Assembly (NCBI GenBank): GCA_023512345.1
Contig: JAILZT010000023.1
Coordinates: forward strand, 1 to 64,000
DNA from: Paenibacillus sp.
GTDB taxonomy: Bacteria > Bacillota > Bacilli > Paenibacillales > Paenibacillaceae
Reading direction: 5' to 3'
DNA: 64,000 nt
Below the pieces are notes generated by a model that did no database searches, was not told where the DNA came from, and saw only the letters and a program-made list of their open reading frames with translations. A program made the translations under genes and the position numbers. Positions 43,201 through 51,763 of this stretch are shown one piece after another. Every line of letters begins with the position of its first letter. Position 1 is the stretch's first letter.

Positions 43201-46200
43201 TTTAAGCTCACGGTTTCAGATTCTGACTTGTCTGCAAGCGATACCGTTACCGTTGAAGTCACCGCTGCACCACCGCTGCCGGAACTGCTGGCCCATTATA
43301 TGTTCGACGAAACAGATGGCCAGACGGCAGCAGATTCATCGGGAAGCGGAAATGAAGGCAGGGTAATCGGTTCGGCATCTTGGGCTGCGGGAAAAAGCAA
43401 TAATGCGATCCGTCTAAGTGGTCAGGACGGATATGTGAAGCTTCCTGAAGGGCTTCTAAGTCGTGTGGATGAGATCACCGTATCAGCTTGGGTGAAGGCT
43501 AATAGTATTGGGACCTATGCACGAATCTTTGATTTTGGGACCGGTTCGAACTCCTACATGTTCCTCTCGCCCAAAGCAGGTTCCATAACTAGATTCGCCA
43601 TTACAACGGGTGGGAATGCAGCCGGTCAGGAGCAGACGATAGATGCGCCTGCCTTATCTACGGGAGACTGGAAGCATATTGCCGTTACTCTATCGGGTTC
43701 CACGGGTATTCTTTATATCGACGGTATTGAAGCGGGAAGAAACAATAATATGACGCTCAACCCTTCCGATCTGGGTAAAACCAAAAACAACTTTATCGGG
43801 AAATCACAGTTCTCCGATCCGTACTTTGACGGTCTTGTGGATGACTTCCGCATCTACAGCAAAGCGCTGAGTCCGGCAGAAGTTGCCGCAATGGTAGCAC
43901 CTCAGGGGGAAATTGTGTCGGTGGAGGAGACCAACCTTACGACACCGGCACAACAGGCGCCTAAACTACCGGCTGCAGTGCAGGTGACTATGAAGGACGG
44001 GAGCAAAACGGAGGTTGCTGTGCATTGGGAGGCAGTAGATCCCGCATTGTATGACAAGGAGGGCAGCGAATTTACGGTGAACGGTACCATCGTTGGAACG
44101 GAAACTGATGTTATTGCCCATATCATCGTGACTGCAAGAGAGATTGAACCTTTCCCGTCACTTGTTGTGCGCTATAACTTCGATGAAGCGGAGGGGAATG
44201 ACGTTATCGACGCTTCGGGCAGCAGTCATAACGGAACAATCCAAGGTACGCTAACAAGAAGTATCGAAGGTCATAAGAACGGTTCATTGACTTTTGACGG
44301 CCAGAGCGGCAATTATATCAATGCAGGCAGTGATACGGCGCTGCAACCTGGAAGTATGACGTTGTCATACTGGATTAAGCGCACTGAACCCATGAACACT
44401 CGCGAGAATGTGCTGCTCTGGTTTAAGCCGGAAGGCAATTATGCGGGAAACGGATTTTTTGTAACTTATAATGGGAATTCAAGCATCGTATTCGTAGATG
44501 GAGGGAACGGATTCTATGTGGAGCAATCCCCTGATGAATTCCTGCCATTAAATGAATGGACCCATGTAGTATTCACTTTCGATAAAGAGACAAAAACAGG
44601 GATGATTTATAAAAACGGTATTGCCCAACAGGTGGATATGGAAGGATCGCCTGAGTCAATCACGACAACGGATAATGTAAAGAAAATCGGTGTCTCCGGA
44701 TATGGCGACGGTGCACAGCTGCATGCAGGGCTTGATGACTTCCGTATTTACAACGGAGCAATGAGTGCCTCGCAGGTCAGAGCATTGTATGAGGATAAAG
44801 ATATTCAATCCGTCATGCAAGTCCAAGTAACGACACCGGCAGCAACCGCTCCGGTACTTCCAGAGACGGTTCCGGTACATTACGAGAATGGGACAGAAGG
44901 AACTGCAGCGGTAAGTTGGGAAGATGTACAGCCGGAATCCTATTTGCAGCCCGGAGAATTTAATGTGAATGGCAGAGTAGAAGGGACGGCACTTTTGGCC
45001 AAGGCTGTAGTAACCGTTACGAAAACGCAGGATAAGATCGTGAAAGAGCTGAGGGAAGCCAACGTTAGTACGGTTGTAAAACAAAAACCTGTACTGCCTA
45101 CAGTTGTGCAGGCAACCTATGAAGATGGCACTTTGGGCACGGTAAATGTCATATGGGAGGATATTGATCCGGCCCGGTATGGAGCTGCTGGTATATTTAC
45201 TGTTACAGGGGATGCTTCCGGAACGGATCTGCCGGCGGTAGCAAAAGTCACAGTACTAGATACAGCAGTCCCTGTGATCGTCAGTCTGCGGGAAGTAGAG
45301 GTCACGACAAAAGCAGGTAAGGAGCCGGTGCTGCCGACCGTGATAACCGCCACTTATGATGATGATTCGATGTTGGAGGTCAAGGTGGTCTGGGCACATA
45401 TCGCACCTAATCAATACGCAGTCCCAGGGAGTTTCACTGTAAGGGGTGTGGTGGAAGGTACACAATTGGCAGCTAAGGCAACGGTTTTGGTAACAGCAGG
45501 AAATTCACCTACACCAACAACGACACCGACACAAGTACCAGGAGCAACAACACGGCCAACACCCATGACTGGGACAAAAATAATGGGTGAAGATGCCTTC
45601 GCCAAAGGGCAGTCTTCTTTAGTTGAAGTTTTACTTGAAGGCGGCCAGACTTCAGTATCACTGCCGGTGAACGCCGGAGCGCTGCTTGATAAGAGAAGTG
45701 TAACTATCGGCAACGGCAAGGTATCACTAACAATTCCTGCATCCGTGCTTACTGAACTTGGGGCGAAGTTGTCGACGACCGATAGCAAGGGAGCTTCCAT
45801 TATCGTCCGCTTGGCCGAGGGATCTCCAATCACCCAACCTGTAACAGGAAGCGGGATATACAAGCTGGAAGGCACGGCCTATGAATTTGGGCTTGTCCTG
45901 CGCAAAGCGGATGGCACTGAAGTTGTTCTGTCCACATTCCCGCAAGCCATAAAGGTGGTGCTTCCTTATTCGGCCACAGCCCAGGATGAAAACTTGCTGG
46001 GGGTCTATCTCTATAATGAAAAAACGTCTCAATGGAACTATGCAGGCGGTATTATTGATACGGTCCGCAAGGAAGCCGTTATTGAACTGGACCATTTCAG
46101 CACCTATGCAGTCTTGTCTTATAATAAGTCCTTTGAAGACGTTTCTTCTGGACATTGGGTTTACGGAGCACTGAAATCTCTTACCGCCAAGCATGTAGCG

Positions 46201-46686
46201 AATGGAATGACGGAGAATCACTTTGTACCCAATGGTAGGACGACGCGGGCGGAATTTACGTCGATGTTGGTAAGAGCGCTCCATCTGCAAGAGAATGTAC
46301 AAGAGACTCCGTTCGGGGATGTAAAAGAAGGCAGTTGGTATGCTGCATCCGTCCGCGCGGCATATCAAGCTGGGTTAATAGAGGGAGTATCTGAAACTGC
46401 TTTTATGCCTGACGCGATAATTACTCGGGAACAGATGGCCGTGCTTCTTATCAAAGCGTATGAGTACAAATTGGGGGGACCGGCTCCCGCCGGTAGTCTG
46501 CAAAGTATTAAAAACGACGTTCTTAAGGTGTCGGACTGGGCCGATACAGCAGTTGGTAAAGCACTTGACTCTGGCCTTATGCAGGGTATCGGTAACGGTC
46601 AGTTTGATCCACAAGGATCAGCTTCGCGCGCCCAAACGGTGCAGGCGATTTATAACTTACTGCAAGTTTTGGAGGCAAATCAATAA
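40213..46686 (+). CDS. Giant S-layer-anchored multidomain protein (DUF5695-like, LamG, Ig-like, SLH)
   Basis: About 2,157 residues from ATG 40213, preceded by AAGGGG at 12 nt; ATGs at 40192 and 40201 are also possible. Signal peptide cleaved near ARAHA (about 42). Then: a domain of about 850 residues resembling DUF5695 (45-900), with (alpha/alpha)-barrel-like patterns rich in W and Y; a PKD/cadherin-like domain (924-1020); LamG 1 (1021-1227); Ig-like Big_4 (1231-1311); LamG 2 (1314-1529); three more Big_4-like repeats (1532-1759); a T/P linker (1764-1785); a domain of unknown type; and three SLH repeats (1972-2157) that bind pyruvylated cell-wall polymer. LamG modules may bind glycans. It lies 166 bp after GH127; the N-terminal domain may be a glycosidase (inference). 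Confidence 0.88.
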   Translation: MTITNTEEVRWRSKSKWMMLTLAVFISLLAISAITLPARAHAHELLSDKLLIQTGEHGEISSIKIKGDQFPTEYVMNKIVTPEQDTADHQWLGELIFTYRLNGGEWTKAWTNKSDDARTIVKNSNKVTVTYENSQNPEGIRNFKLIETYSLEADGHLQWDIRVVNTGTGSLEIGDLGLPMPFNEQWKYGDSIYETRVVTHSFVGNNSSYITAGRPSGIGSYLLMIPDADTDAGFEYQDRWRDEEHPGSKWAWDEDHEGQWVEGLNVFYIHSKVIKSTNRGYLPNTSLILGPGESKDYGFKLFGVDNEQEVKNTLYNQGLMDTTVIPGMIIPSNQKAKFDLRTKAEIHSVKLDDGTEIPLLEEKAGDHHIYEFSLTKLGPQHVTVEYGSGLKTVLQFYGIDSIDKALEVHSTFMVENTQWNLPGDLRDKVFDDWMMNTKTKRNNFSGYWGWGDDWGLTHGQFLAEKNALTPVESEVSALDDYLETAIWNNLMNGHHDDYLIHDFLMPEPNTTPTYRGYAYPHVYNTYFSMYKIAANYPDLVVYKHPKETYLLRAYNIFKALYEGPVAYNWETGLMGELTTPDIIQALEAEGYVDEANDIRAKMIQKYNNFKNTTYPYGSEYSYDNTGEEAVYTLAKMQSVNESEQAKALEMMAKINGKTRASRGQMPIWYYYADPVTITGENWWNFQYTTSLAGYAMDDWIRYHAQGNREEEQRLSYAAKIANFGAINSGQISDDPENYGAAAWTYQAEKGNWGTIGTGGGKDVPLMNGWKGMTGEADLGLFGALQTLSADIAVDPIFGVTGYGAEVSVVDDVYYDITPKDGLYKRINLITEKLYIELDKDQFTRAKLSSGKDYAKFSLRNLTPGTTHETTLDFDGLKKGTYLVKLDDEVVGKFNAYGQEAKLTIEVGTAVAYTVELSETTPDNNEAPVINAGEDFQYTLEVDDAILRGQAKDDGLPLGILTSEWSLESGPLNAEVSFGHSQSLFTSVTVSEPGTYVFKLTVSDSDLSASDTVTVEVTAAPPLPELLAHYMFDETDGQTAADSSGSGNEGRVIGSASWAAGKSNNAIRLSGQDGYVKLPEGLLSRVDEITVSAWVKANSIGTYARIFDFGTGSNSYMFLSPKAGSITRFAITTGGNAAGQEQTIDAPALSTGDWKHIAVTLSGSTGILYIDGIEAGRNNNMTLNPSDLGKTKNNFIGKSQFSDPYFDGLVDDFRIYSKALSPAEVAAMVAPQGEIVSVEETNLTTPAQQAPKLPAAVQVTMKDGSKTEVAVHWEAVDPALYDKEGSEFTVNGTIVGTETDVIAHIIVTAREIEPFPSLVVRYNFDEAEGNDVIDASGSSHNGTIQGTLTRSIEGHKNGSLTFDGQSGNYINAGSDTALQPGSMTLSYWIKRTEPMNTRENVLLWFKPEGNYAGNGFFVTYNGNSSIVFVDGGNGFYVEQSPDEFLPLNEWTHVVFTFDKETKTGMIYKNGIAQQVDMEGSPESITTTDNVKKIGVSGYGDGAQLHAGLDDFRIYNGAMSASQVRALYEDKDIQSVMQVQVTTPAATAPVLPETVPVHYENGTEGTAAVSWEDVQPESYLQPGEFNVNGRVEGTALLAKAVVTVTKTQDKIVKELREANVSTVVKQKPVLPTVVQATYEDGTLGTVNVIWEDIDPARYGAAGIFTVTGDASGTDLPAVAKVTVLDTAVPVIVSLREVEVTTKAGKEPVLPTVITATYDDDSMLEVKVVWAHIAPNQYAVPGSFTVRGVVEGTQLAAKATVLVTAGNSPTPTTTPTQVPGATTRPTPMTGTKIMGEDAFAKGQSSLVEVLLEGGQTSVSLPVNAGALLDKRSVTIGNGKVSLTIPASVLTELGAKLSTTDSKGASIIVRLAEGSPITQPVTGSGIYKLEGTAYEFGLVLRKADGTEVVLSTFPQAIKVVLPYSATAQDENLLGVYLYNEKTSQWNYAGGIIDTVRKEAVIELDHFSTYAVLSYNKSFEDVSSGHWVYGALKSLTAKHVANGMTENHFVPNGRTTRAEFTSMLVRALHLQENVQETPFGDVKEGSWYAASVRAAYQAGLIEGVSETAFMPDAIITREQMAVLLIKAYEYKLGGPAPAGSLQSIKNDVLKVSDWADTAVGKALDSGLMQGIGNGQFDPQGSASRAQTVQAIYNLLQVLEANQ

Positions 46687-46710
46687 GTGAAGGTTAAAAC
46701 CCATTAAGCA

Positions 46711-46759
46711 AAGGGGAGTCCCATCAGCCATGTGTGGCTTTTGGGACTCCCCTTTTTTT
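46711..46759 (+). terminator. Terminator between the SLH protein and the permease, bidirectional
   Basis: AAGGGGAGTCCCA and TGGGACTCCCCTT plus the inner pair AGCCA/TGGCT form a long stem, flanked by T-runs usable from both convergent genes. Confidence 0.9.
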
Positions 46760-46783
46760 GAAGGAAGATTATAAGATGGATGA

Positions 46784-48124
46784 CTATGCTTTTTTGCTAA
46801 ACGATCCTACTTCTTTTCCTTGACCTCTGCGATGAATTACATAGTACACAGGTAGACCGATCAACGTTATACCAATGGCCAGCATACAATCACCAAACGC
46901 GCTAAACAATGTACTGATTACTACAAATAATGAGCCGATGATAGCGATTAGAGGAATGAACGGGTAAAGTGGAACTCGGTAAGAGCCGCCATTCGGATCT
47001 CTTTTACGCAGCAGAAATACCGCGATGAAGGACAAAATATAAAAGATATAAACTGCGAAAATAGCCATATCGGAGAGATAATCCGGATTGCTAACAACCA
47101 TAACTAGAATAGCCAAGGTGACCTCAAGGCCTAATGCCGCAATAGGGACACCGGATTTGGCTGAAATGATCGACAAAAACTTGGAGAAAGGCAACTGTTT
47201 CCGCTCTGCCATCGCAAGCACGATTCTAGGAAAAGCCAGAATTTTACCGTTCAGACAGCCGAAGATAGAGATGAGTATACCGATACTGACAATCTTGCCG
47301 CCGAAGTTTCCAAGAAGCGTAGTTGCAGTTGTTCCTGCAGCCTTAGTGCCCAATGTAACAATTTGCTCAGCTGGAAGGACATGAAGCATAGCCACGTTTA
47401 TAATGACATATGCTGCGGTTACGATGGATAAACCACCAACAATCGCAAGCGGCAGATGTTTGGCTGGATTCTTCATCTCACCGGCGACAAAGCCGACAAG
47501 CATCCAACCGTCATAGGCGAAAAGGGTAGCCAGCATAGCAGCTCCCATTCCCGTATGCACAGCCGATCCACTCCCCATAGCCAGGACCTGCTCGTTACCT
47601 TTCCATAATCCCATTACGATGATGAGCAGAATGGGCATGAACTTGGCGATAGTCGTAATTACCTGAATGGAGCCTCCGTACTTCGTACCGAAACTATTCA
47701 TCAGACTTAGGAATAAAACGGCTCCAATGCCAAGCGGTAAATACATACTTTCGGATAAGGAGAATAAATCACCAAGCAATAAACCGAAATACAATCCTAA
47801 TGCGCCGATAATAGCAGGACCATAGATAATAGTTTGCATCCAGCCGCATAGAAAGCCCCAGACCTTACCATACACTTCTTCGAGATATACATACAAACCA
47901 CCGGTTTTTGGTATGCGCACACTGACCTCTGCAATGGTGAGTCCTCCCGCAATGCTAAGAATGCCCCCCAGAACCCATGCCAACAAAGCTAATGAAGAAC
48001 CGCCTGCAGCTTCTATTACTTTGCCGGGTTTCATGAATATGCCCGAACCAATGACTGTACCCATAACCAAAGACATCGCTACCGAGAGCCCTATTTCCTT
48101 TTTTAGGCCGCCATTCTGTTCCAC
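46784..48124 (-). CDS. Amino-acid permease, APC superfamily (LAT/SteT-like)
   Basis: 446 residues from GTG 48124, with GGGGGAG 8 nt upstream; an ATG at 48157 lies before that site. Twelve predicted spans. The first span carries the GTVIGSGIFMKPG motif of APC transporters, followed by GGLYVYLEEVYGKVWGFLCGW. It resembles the SteT (serine/threonine exchanger) branch. Transports amino acids across the cytoplasmic membrane; the substrate is not readable. Single gene. Confidence 0.9.
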   Translation of the reverse strand: MEQNGGLKKEIGLSVAMSLVMGTVIGSGIFMKPGKVIEAAGGSSLALLAWVLGGILSIAGGLTIAEVSVRIPKTGGLYVYLEEVYGKVWGFLCGWMQTIIYGPAIIGALGLYFGLLLGDLFSLSESMYLPLGIGAVLFLSLMNSFGTKYGGSIQVITTIAKFMPILLIIVMGLWKGNEQVLAMGSGSAVHTGMGAAMLATLFAYDGWMLVGFVAGEMKNPAKHLPLAIVGGLSIVTAAYVIINVAMLHVLPAEQIVTLGTKAAGTTATTLLGNFGGKIVSIGILISIFGCLNGKILAFPRIVLAMAERKQLPFSKFLSIISAKSGVPIAALGLEVTLAILVMVVSNPDYLSDMAIFAVYIFYILSFIAVFLLRKRDPNGGSYRVPLYPFIPLIAIIGSLFVVISTLFSAFGDCMLAIGITLIGLPVYYVIHRRGQGKEVGSFSKKA

Positions 48125-48290
48125 GCTGCTAACTCCCCCATTTGTGTAAAATTTCACATGTAGTTTATTATAACATCACCTTCTATTATACTTGTAGATG
48201 CATTTTAACTTATCTGGTATTTTTAGGGCTTTGGAACTGTATGTTCTGAGGTTTAGCCCTGCTTAGTGTCTTTGTTAAAATCACAAAGGA

Positions 48291-48336
48291 GGTGTCCCAT
48301 AAGCTATGAAATGGCTGCTTGGGACACCCTTGTTTT
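48291..48336 (+). terminator. Terminator-like hairpin of unclear owner
   Basis: GGTGTCCCA (48291-48299) pairs with TGGGACACC (48320-48328), with AAGC/GCTT extending the stem, followed by CTTGTTTTT. It lies in the gap upstream of two minus-strand genes, where no plus-strand gene ends. Confidence 0.6.
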
Positions 48337-48665
48337 TGGAGTCGGATAGACGGTTGTGCTTGCGAGGGCGCTCCGCGAACGGACCGTTGCTACAATCGCT
48401 GTTGTGTCCAGATTTTATTTATTCCCCTTAGCGGTGAAAATCCGGACACAGTTTATGCTTTCGAAGATAGTTTTCCTTCGGAAAACTTTCGGGCGAACGC
48501 TGCCGCTTTTCCACAATCGTTCCGTCCTCTCCGCTACTTTCAGCGGAAACCATTCAAAAATTTCTCTAAAAACAGCAAAAAGGAACTAAAAAGGAACTAA
48601 ACCAAGCCGGTGAAGAACTACCGGGGATTCCGGCTGCTAAAGCAAGCCACTGCGTGTCAAAAACG
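48337..48665. repeat. Structured intergenic stretch, probable copy of a dispersed repeat
   Basis: The 632-bp gap between the permease and the LacI gene has no credible ORF but several dyads: TGTGTCCAGATTTT (48403-48416) with AAAATCCGGACACA (48437-48450), 13 of 14 paired; AGTTTTCC/GGAAAACT (48469-48487); and a short tandem AAGGAACTAAA near 48580. It is more GC-rich than nearby spacers. The dispersed-repeat reading is inference. Confidence 0.4.
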
Positions 48666-48707
48666 AAACCGAGCCAGTCTCCAATAACTCGGAAACTGGC
48701 TCGGTTT
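48666..48707 (-). terminator. Terminator of the LacI-family gene
   Basis: AAACCGAGCCAGT (48666-48678) and ACTGGCTCGGTTT (48695-48707) form a perfect 13-bp stem, flanked by A-rich sequence on the left that gives a U-run on the minus-strand transcript. Confidence 0.85.
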
Positions 48708-48756
48708 TTAGCTTTTAAGGCTTTGAAGTGAAGGGTTCTTATTTGAACAGTATACG

Positions 48757-49764
48757 TTAATCCCTAATAATAACTTCCGCTTGAATAAGTATTTTTTCAT
48801 AACTTGTACCTGGATTAAGAATTCTCCACAGCATTTGATCTACAGCTCTTTTTCCAATAAGTTCCTTATTCACATTAACGGTAGCTATGAAGGGTATTGA
48901 GGGATGTGTGTTATCGAAACCGGTAAACACGAGATTATCTGGTATGGCAATGCCCATCATTTCCAGGGTCTCTATAGCAAACAAGGCCATAATATCGTTG
49001 GCACATACAAATACCTCGGGCAGTCCATCATCGGTAACAGCTTTCATGAATGTTTCTCTAAAGCATTCAATATCCGGCCCATTAAGTGAGGGGTTCTGCT
49101 TCAGCTCAATACCGTTATCTTCAAGCGTGGCCCGAAAGATAAGGAATCGTTCATAAAAGCTCTGGGCATCACGGATGTTTCCCAGAAACTGATAGCTTTT
49201 ATAACCCTTTCTAATGACAAAGTCCATAATTTCCTTCATGCAAGACAGATTATCGGTAAATATGGAATCGCACTGAAAGCTAGGATCATGGTGATCGACC
49301 ATCATGACAGGAATACCGAGGCTTCTAATCTCCACAAGGATAGGTGTTGAAATCGAACCCACTGTGATTACGCCCATGATGGCTTCTGGGTTAAGAAGAG
49401 AGAACATAGAGTCATCTTTCGGTTCTGTTAATGTTAGTACGTTGATGCCTCTCTGGTTTAATCTAGAGGAGATGCCGTTGAATACAGGTCCCCAGTATAA
49501 AGAATCTGGATTTTGATAACGTATGTTTGGAAACAAAACAAGAATGGTTCCAGACCACTTTCGTGCATCCAAATCAATCAGCTCGCCTGAATCCGTTTGC
49601 GCAGTCATAGAGTCTTTAAAGTAACCGAGCTGCCCGGCGGCTTTAAATATCAATTCTCTCGTTTGTGCACTCACTCCGGTCTTACCAGATAAGGCCCGCG
49701 ACACTGCAAATTTTGATAGCCCAGTAAAATCTGCTATGGATTGTATGGTTACTTTACCTCGCAT
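48757..49764 (-). CDS. LacI-family transcriptional regulator
   Basis: 335 residues. N-terminal HTH (VTIQSIADFTGLSKFAVSRALSGKTGVSAQT, about 4-35) and hinge, then a LacI-type sugar-sensing domain (WSGTILVLFPNIRYQNPDSLYWGPVFNGI, VFTGFDNTHPSIPFIATVNVN). AGGA precedes the ATG. It diverges from the long transport cluster starting at 50267, whose promoter carries an 18-bp CG-centred palindrome. It most likely represses that cluster; the inducer is unknown. Confidence 0.93.
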   Translation of the reverse strand: MRGKVTIQSIADFTGLSKFAVSRALSGKTGVSAQTRELIFKAAGQLGYFKDSMTAQTDSGELIDLDARKWSGTILVLFPNIRYQNPDSLYWGPVFNGISSRLNQRGINVLTLTEPKDDSMFSLLNPEAIMGVITVGSISTPILVEIRSLGIPVMMVDHHDPSFQCDSIFTDNLSCMKEIMDFVIRKGYKSYQFLGNIRDAQSFYERFLIFRATLEDNGIELKQNPSLNGPDIECFRETFMKAVTDDGLPEVFVCANDIMALFAIETLEMMGIAIPDNLVFTGFDNTHPSIPFIATVNVNKELIGKRAVDQMLWRILNPGTSYEKILIQAEVIIRD

Positions 49765-50038
49765 AAAATCATCCTACTTTTGGTCAGATTATTTTTTGAA
49801 TTTGTAGAATACAGGTTTACATAAACAACTTAATTGTAATTTTACATGAAGAATGAGAGAGTAACACTTGTTTTTTTGTTATAACAATAGATGGTTTCAG
49901 GCAAACAAAGGTTTGTTATCGTTTTCACAAGTATTTTGCAGTATTTTGTTTTTATATTTGTTATTTTGTTATGTTAAAGATATCATCAATAAAGGGCTGA
50001 TACAAGGGGTTTGAACATTTTTTATACAAATTTTAGTC

Positions 50039-50067
50039 TATAATATGTTAAATAAAGCGTTTTATTT
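50039..50067 (+). promoter_or_regulatory. Promoter -10 with LacI-type operator
   Basis: A consensus TATAAT (50039-50044) is followed 5 nt later by AAATAAAGCGTTTTATTT (50050-50067), palindromic at 16 of 18 positions with a central CG. The operator would overlap the transcription start. The -35 element is not clear (TTGAAC is too far away), suggesting a weak or activated promoter. Confidence 0.6.
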
Positions 50068-50202
50068 GAAAATACAATTGACCACTCTCCTAAATGGTGG
50101 TAACATTTGTTATGAGGTACAAAACAATTATAATAACAAAAAAAGGCGGTGTGCTAAAAAGACAAAGGTTTTTGGGCTTTTGTTATTTTTTTTAATTTGC
50201 CT

Positions 50203-50216
50203 TGCAAGCGCTTTAT
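50203..50216. promoter_or_regulatory. cre-like site in the leader of the transport cluster
   Basis: TGCAAGCGCTTTAT matches the CcpA cre consensus at most positions and lies about 160 bp after the -10 and 50 bp before the binding-protein start. A roadblock-type catabolite repression site is possible. Confidence 0.4.
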
Positions 50217-50266
50217 TAGGGGGCAAAAAGCACTAATTATTTAATAATAATGGGAGGTTAGACTTA

Positions 50267-51616
50267 ATGAGAAAGATAAAAGGGTATTCGATTCTATTAT
50301 TGTGCTTCGTTTTTTTACTTACAGCTTGCAGTGGTGGCAATAATGCTGCTAAAACACCAGAAGCAAGTGCTACAACTGAACCAGCAGCAACAGAAGAAGC
50401 AGCAGCAGCCACGCCAGCACCAGTTGATTTGGGTGGACGCGTAATTAAAGTAGCAGCTTGGTGGGATCTGAAGCCCGCAGGCAATTCAGCTTCCGAGAAA
50501 GAGCGTCTTGCAAAAATTGCTGAAGTAGAGAAAAAGTATAATGTTAAGTTCGAATTTGTGAATGTACCTTTTGAAGAGTTTATGCCTAAATTTACGGCTA
50601 CTGCTCTTACTGGTGAACCCTTCGCCGATATCCTAATCATGGAGTTTACATCAGCTTGGCCAGCTATCCTTAAGGGCCAACTGCTTCCAATAAGTGAATT
50701 TACTACAGCCACTTCTAACATTAACAATGAAGCTAACTTGATGGTAAAAGCACCTCCTATTGCTGGTGAATACTATTCCTTCGGTGAACCGGGAACAGGC
50801 GGTACTGGCTTGCATTACAACCGTGATTTGTTCAAGAAGCTTGGACTTCCGGATTTGCAGGAAGTTTATGCAAGTGGGCAATGGAACTGGGAAAAGTTCG
50901 TTGAAATCGCTAAACAAGCTACAAAAGATACAGATAATGACGGTAAAGTAGATACTTACGGCTTTTCAGGCTGGGCAATTGATATCCTTCGCAACTTCTC
51001 CGCTGCTAACGGAGGCAAAATTGTGGACGAAGCAACAAGTACACAAGGTCTAACAGATCCTAAGGTAATTGAGACCGCAGAATTTTTGAACCGTCTGTAC
51101 AATGTGGAAAACGTTATGAAAATCAAAGGAGCCGACAAGATTGGCTATGATGAGTTCAATACATTCAAAGATGGCGATGTAGCAATGTTCCCAGCTCCAA
51201 TTTGGAATCTGGGAGACCTGACCTTCGAATTCGGCGTTGTTCCGTTTCCAAATGGACCCCAAGGATCACCTGAGCTAACTTTTGCTGATCCAGGCCGTAA
51301 TGGATTTTTTATGCCTAAAGGTGTTAAAGATGCACAAGCTGTCTATCAAGCTTTCGAAGAAACCTATGATATTACTCAAACCGGAGATTTCCCAAGCCAA
51401 GAGTGGTTGGAAAGTATCTACACTCATGAAGAAGATATCGCTATGATACGTGATCATATCAACAATACAGGCCAGATTCTTTTAGAAACGGCTTATCCAG
51501 AATTCCCGACATACGGTTTCCTGAAGGACATCATTGTAGATAATCAATCGGTTACTGCAACTGCTGAGAAGTATAAGCCAGAGGCGGAGGCTTCTATTGC
51601 CAAGCTAGGCAAGTAA
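50267..51616 (+). CDS. Sugar ABC transporter substrate-binding lipoprotein
   Basis: 449 residues. Lipobox LLTAC (Cys21), a linker rich in A/T/E/P, then an SBP_bac-type fold (GRVIKVAAWWDLKPAGNSASEKERLAKIAEVEKKYNVKFEFV..). TGGGAGG lies 9 nt upstream of the ATG. First gene of the LacI-controlled cluster, separated from the second binding protein by a 147-bp gap with a hairpin. Substrate unknown; the cluster's GH5 enzyme points to a beta-glucan, beta-mannan or related oligosaccharide. Confidence 0.94.
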   Translation: MRKIKGYSILLLCFVFLLTACSGGNNAAKTPEASATTEPAATEEAAAATPAPVDLGGRVIKVAAWWDLKPAGNSASEKERLAKIAEVEKKYNVKFEFVNVPFEEFMPKFTATALTGEPFADILIMEFTSAWPAILKGQLLPISEFTTATSNINNEANLMVKAPPIAGEYYSFGEPGTGGTGLHYNRDLFKKLGLPDLQEVYASGQWNWEKFVEIAKQATKDTDNDGKVDTYGFSGWAIDILRNFSAANGGKIVDEATSTQGLTDPKVIETAEFLNRLYNVENVMKIKGADKIGYDEFNTFKDGDVAMFPAPIWNLGDLTFEFGVVPFPNGPQGSPELTFADPGRNGFFMPKGVKDAQAVYQAFEETYDITQTGDFPSQEWLESIYTHEEDIAMIRDHINNTGQILLETAYPEFPTYGFLKDIIVDNQSVTATAEKYKPEAEASIAKLGK

Positions 51617-51650
51617 TTGAAGCGATTCGTATTCGTAATGTCATAACATT

Positions 51651-51676
51651 AGGGGGATGTCTAGATGACTCCCCCT
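51651..51676 (+). other. Intercistronic hairpin after the first binding protein
   Basis: AGGGGGA (51651-51657) pairs with TCCCCCT (51670-51676), loop 12 nt containing a TCTAGA palindrome. No T-run follows. Placed like the hairpins after the other two binding-protein genes in this window. Confidence 0.55.
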
Positions 51677-51763
51677 GTTGTATGAATATAAGATTTCACC
51701 ACAGCACGTAAGCTTCCCCGTCATAGGGCGGATAACCGCTTACGCTTGTAAGGAGGACTTCTG

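Larger units (their letters stand above)
49765..50266. other. 502-bp divergent regulatory region
   Basis: Very AT-rich. Besides the promoter/operator at 50039-50067 and the cre-like site at 50203 it holds a perfect 12-bp palindrome TTGTTATAACAA (49876-49887) and AACAAAGGTTTGTT (49904-49917). The roughly 220-nt untranslated leader before 50267 is long for an operon of this type. A 63-codon ORF at 50045-50236 has no ribosome-binding site and is not called. Confidence 0.5.

Noticed and set aside
45727..46368. 213-codon minus-strand ORF inside the SLH-protein gene
   Set aside because: Antisense shadow of a well-supported domain-rich gene, with no ribosome-binding site or recognisable domain.
50045..50236. 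63-codon ORF with a hydrophobic C-terminus ending GGKKH in the leader of the transport cluster
   Set aside because: No ribosome-binding site; its start overlaps the likely transcription start/operator; AT-rich composition alone explains the hydrophobic stretch. A leader peptide is not excluded.
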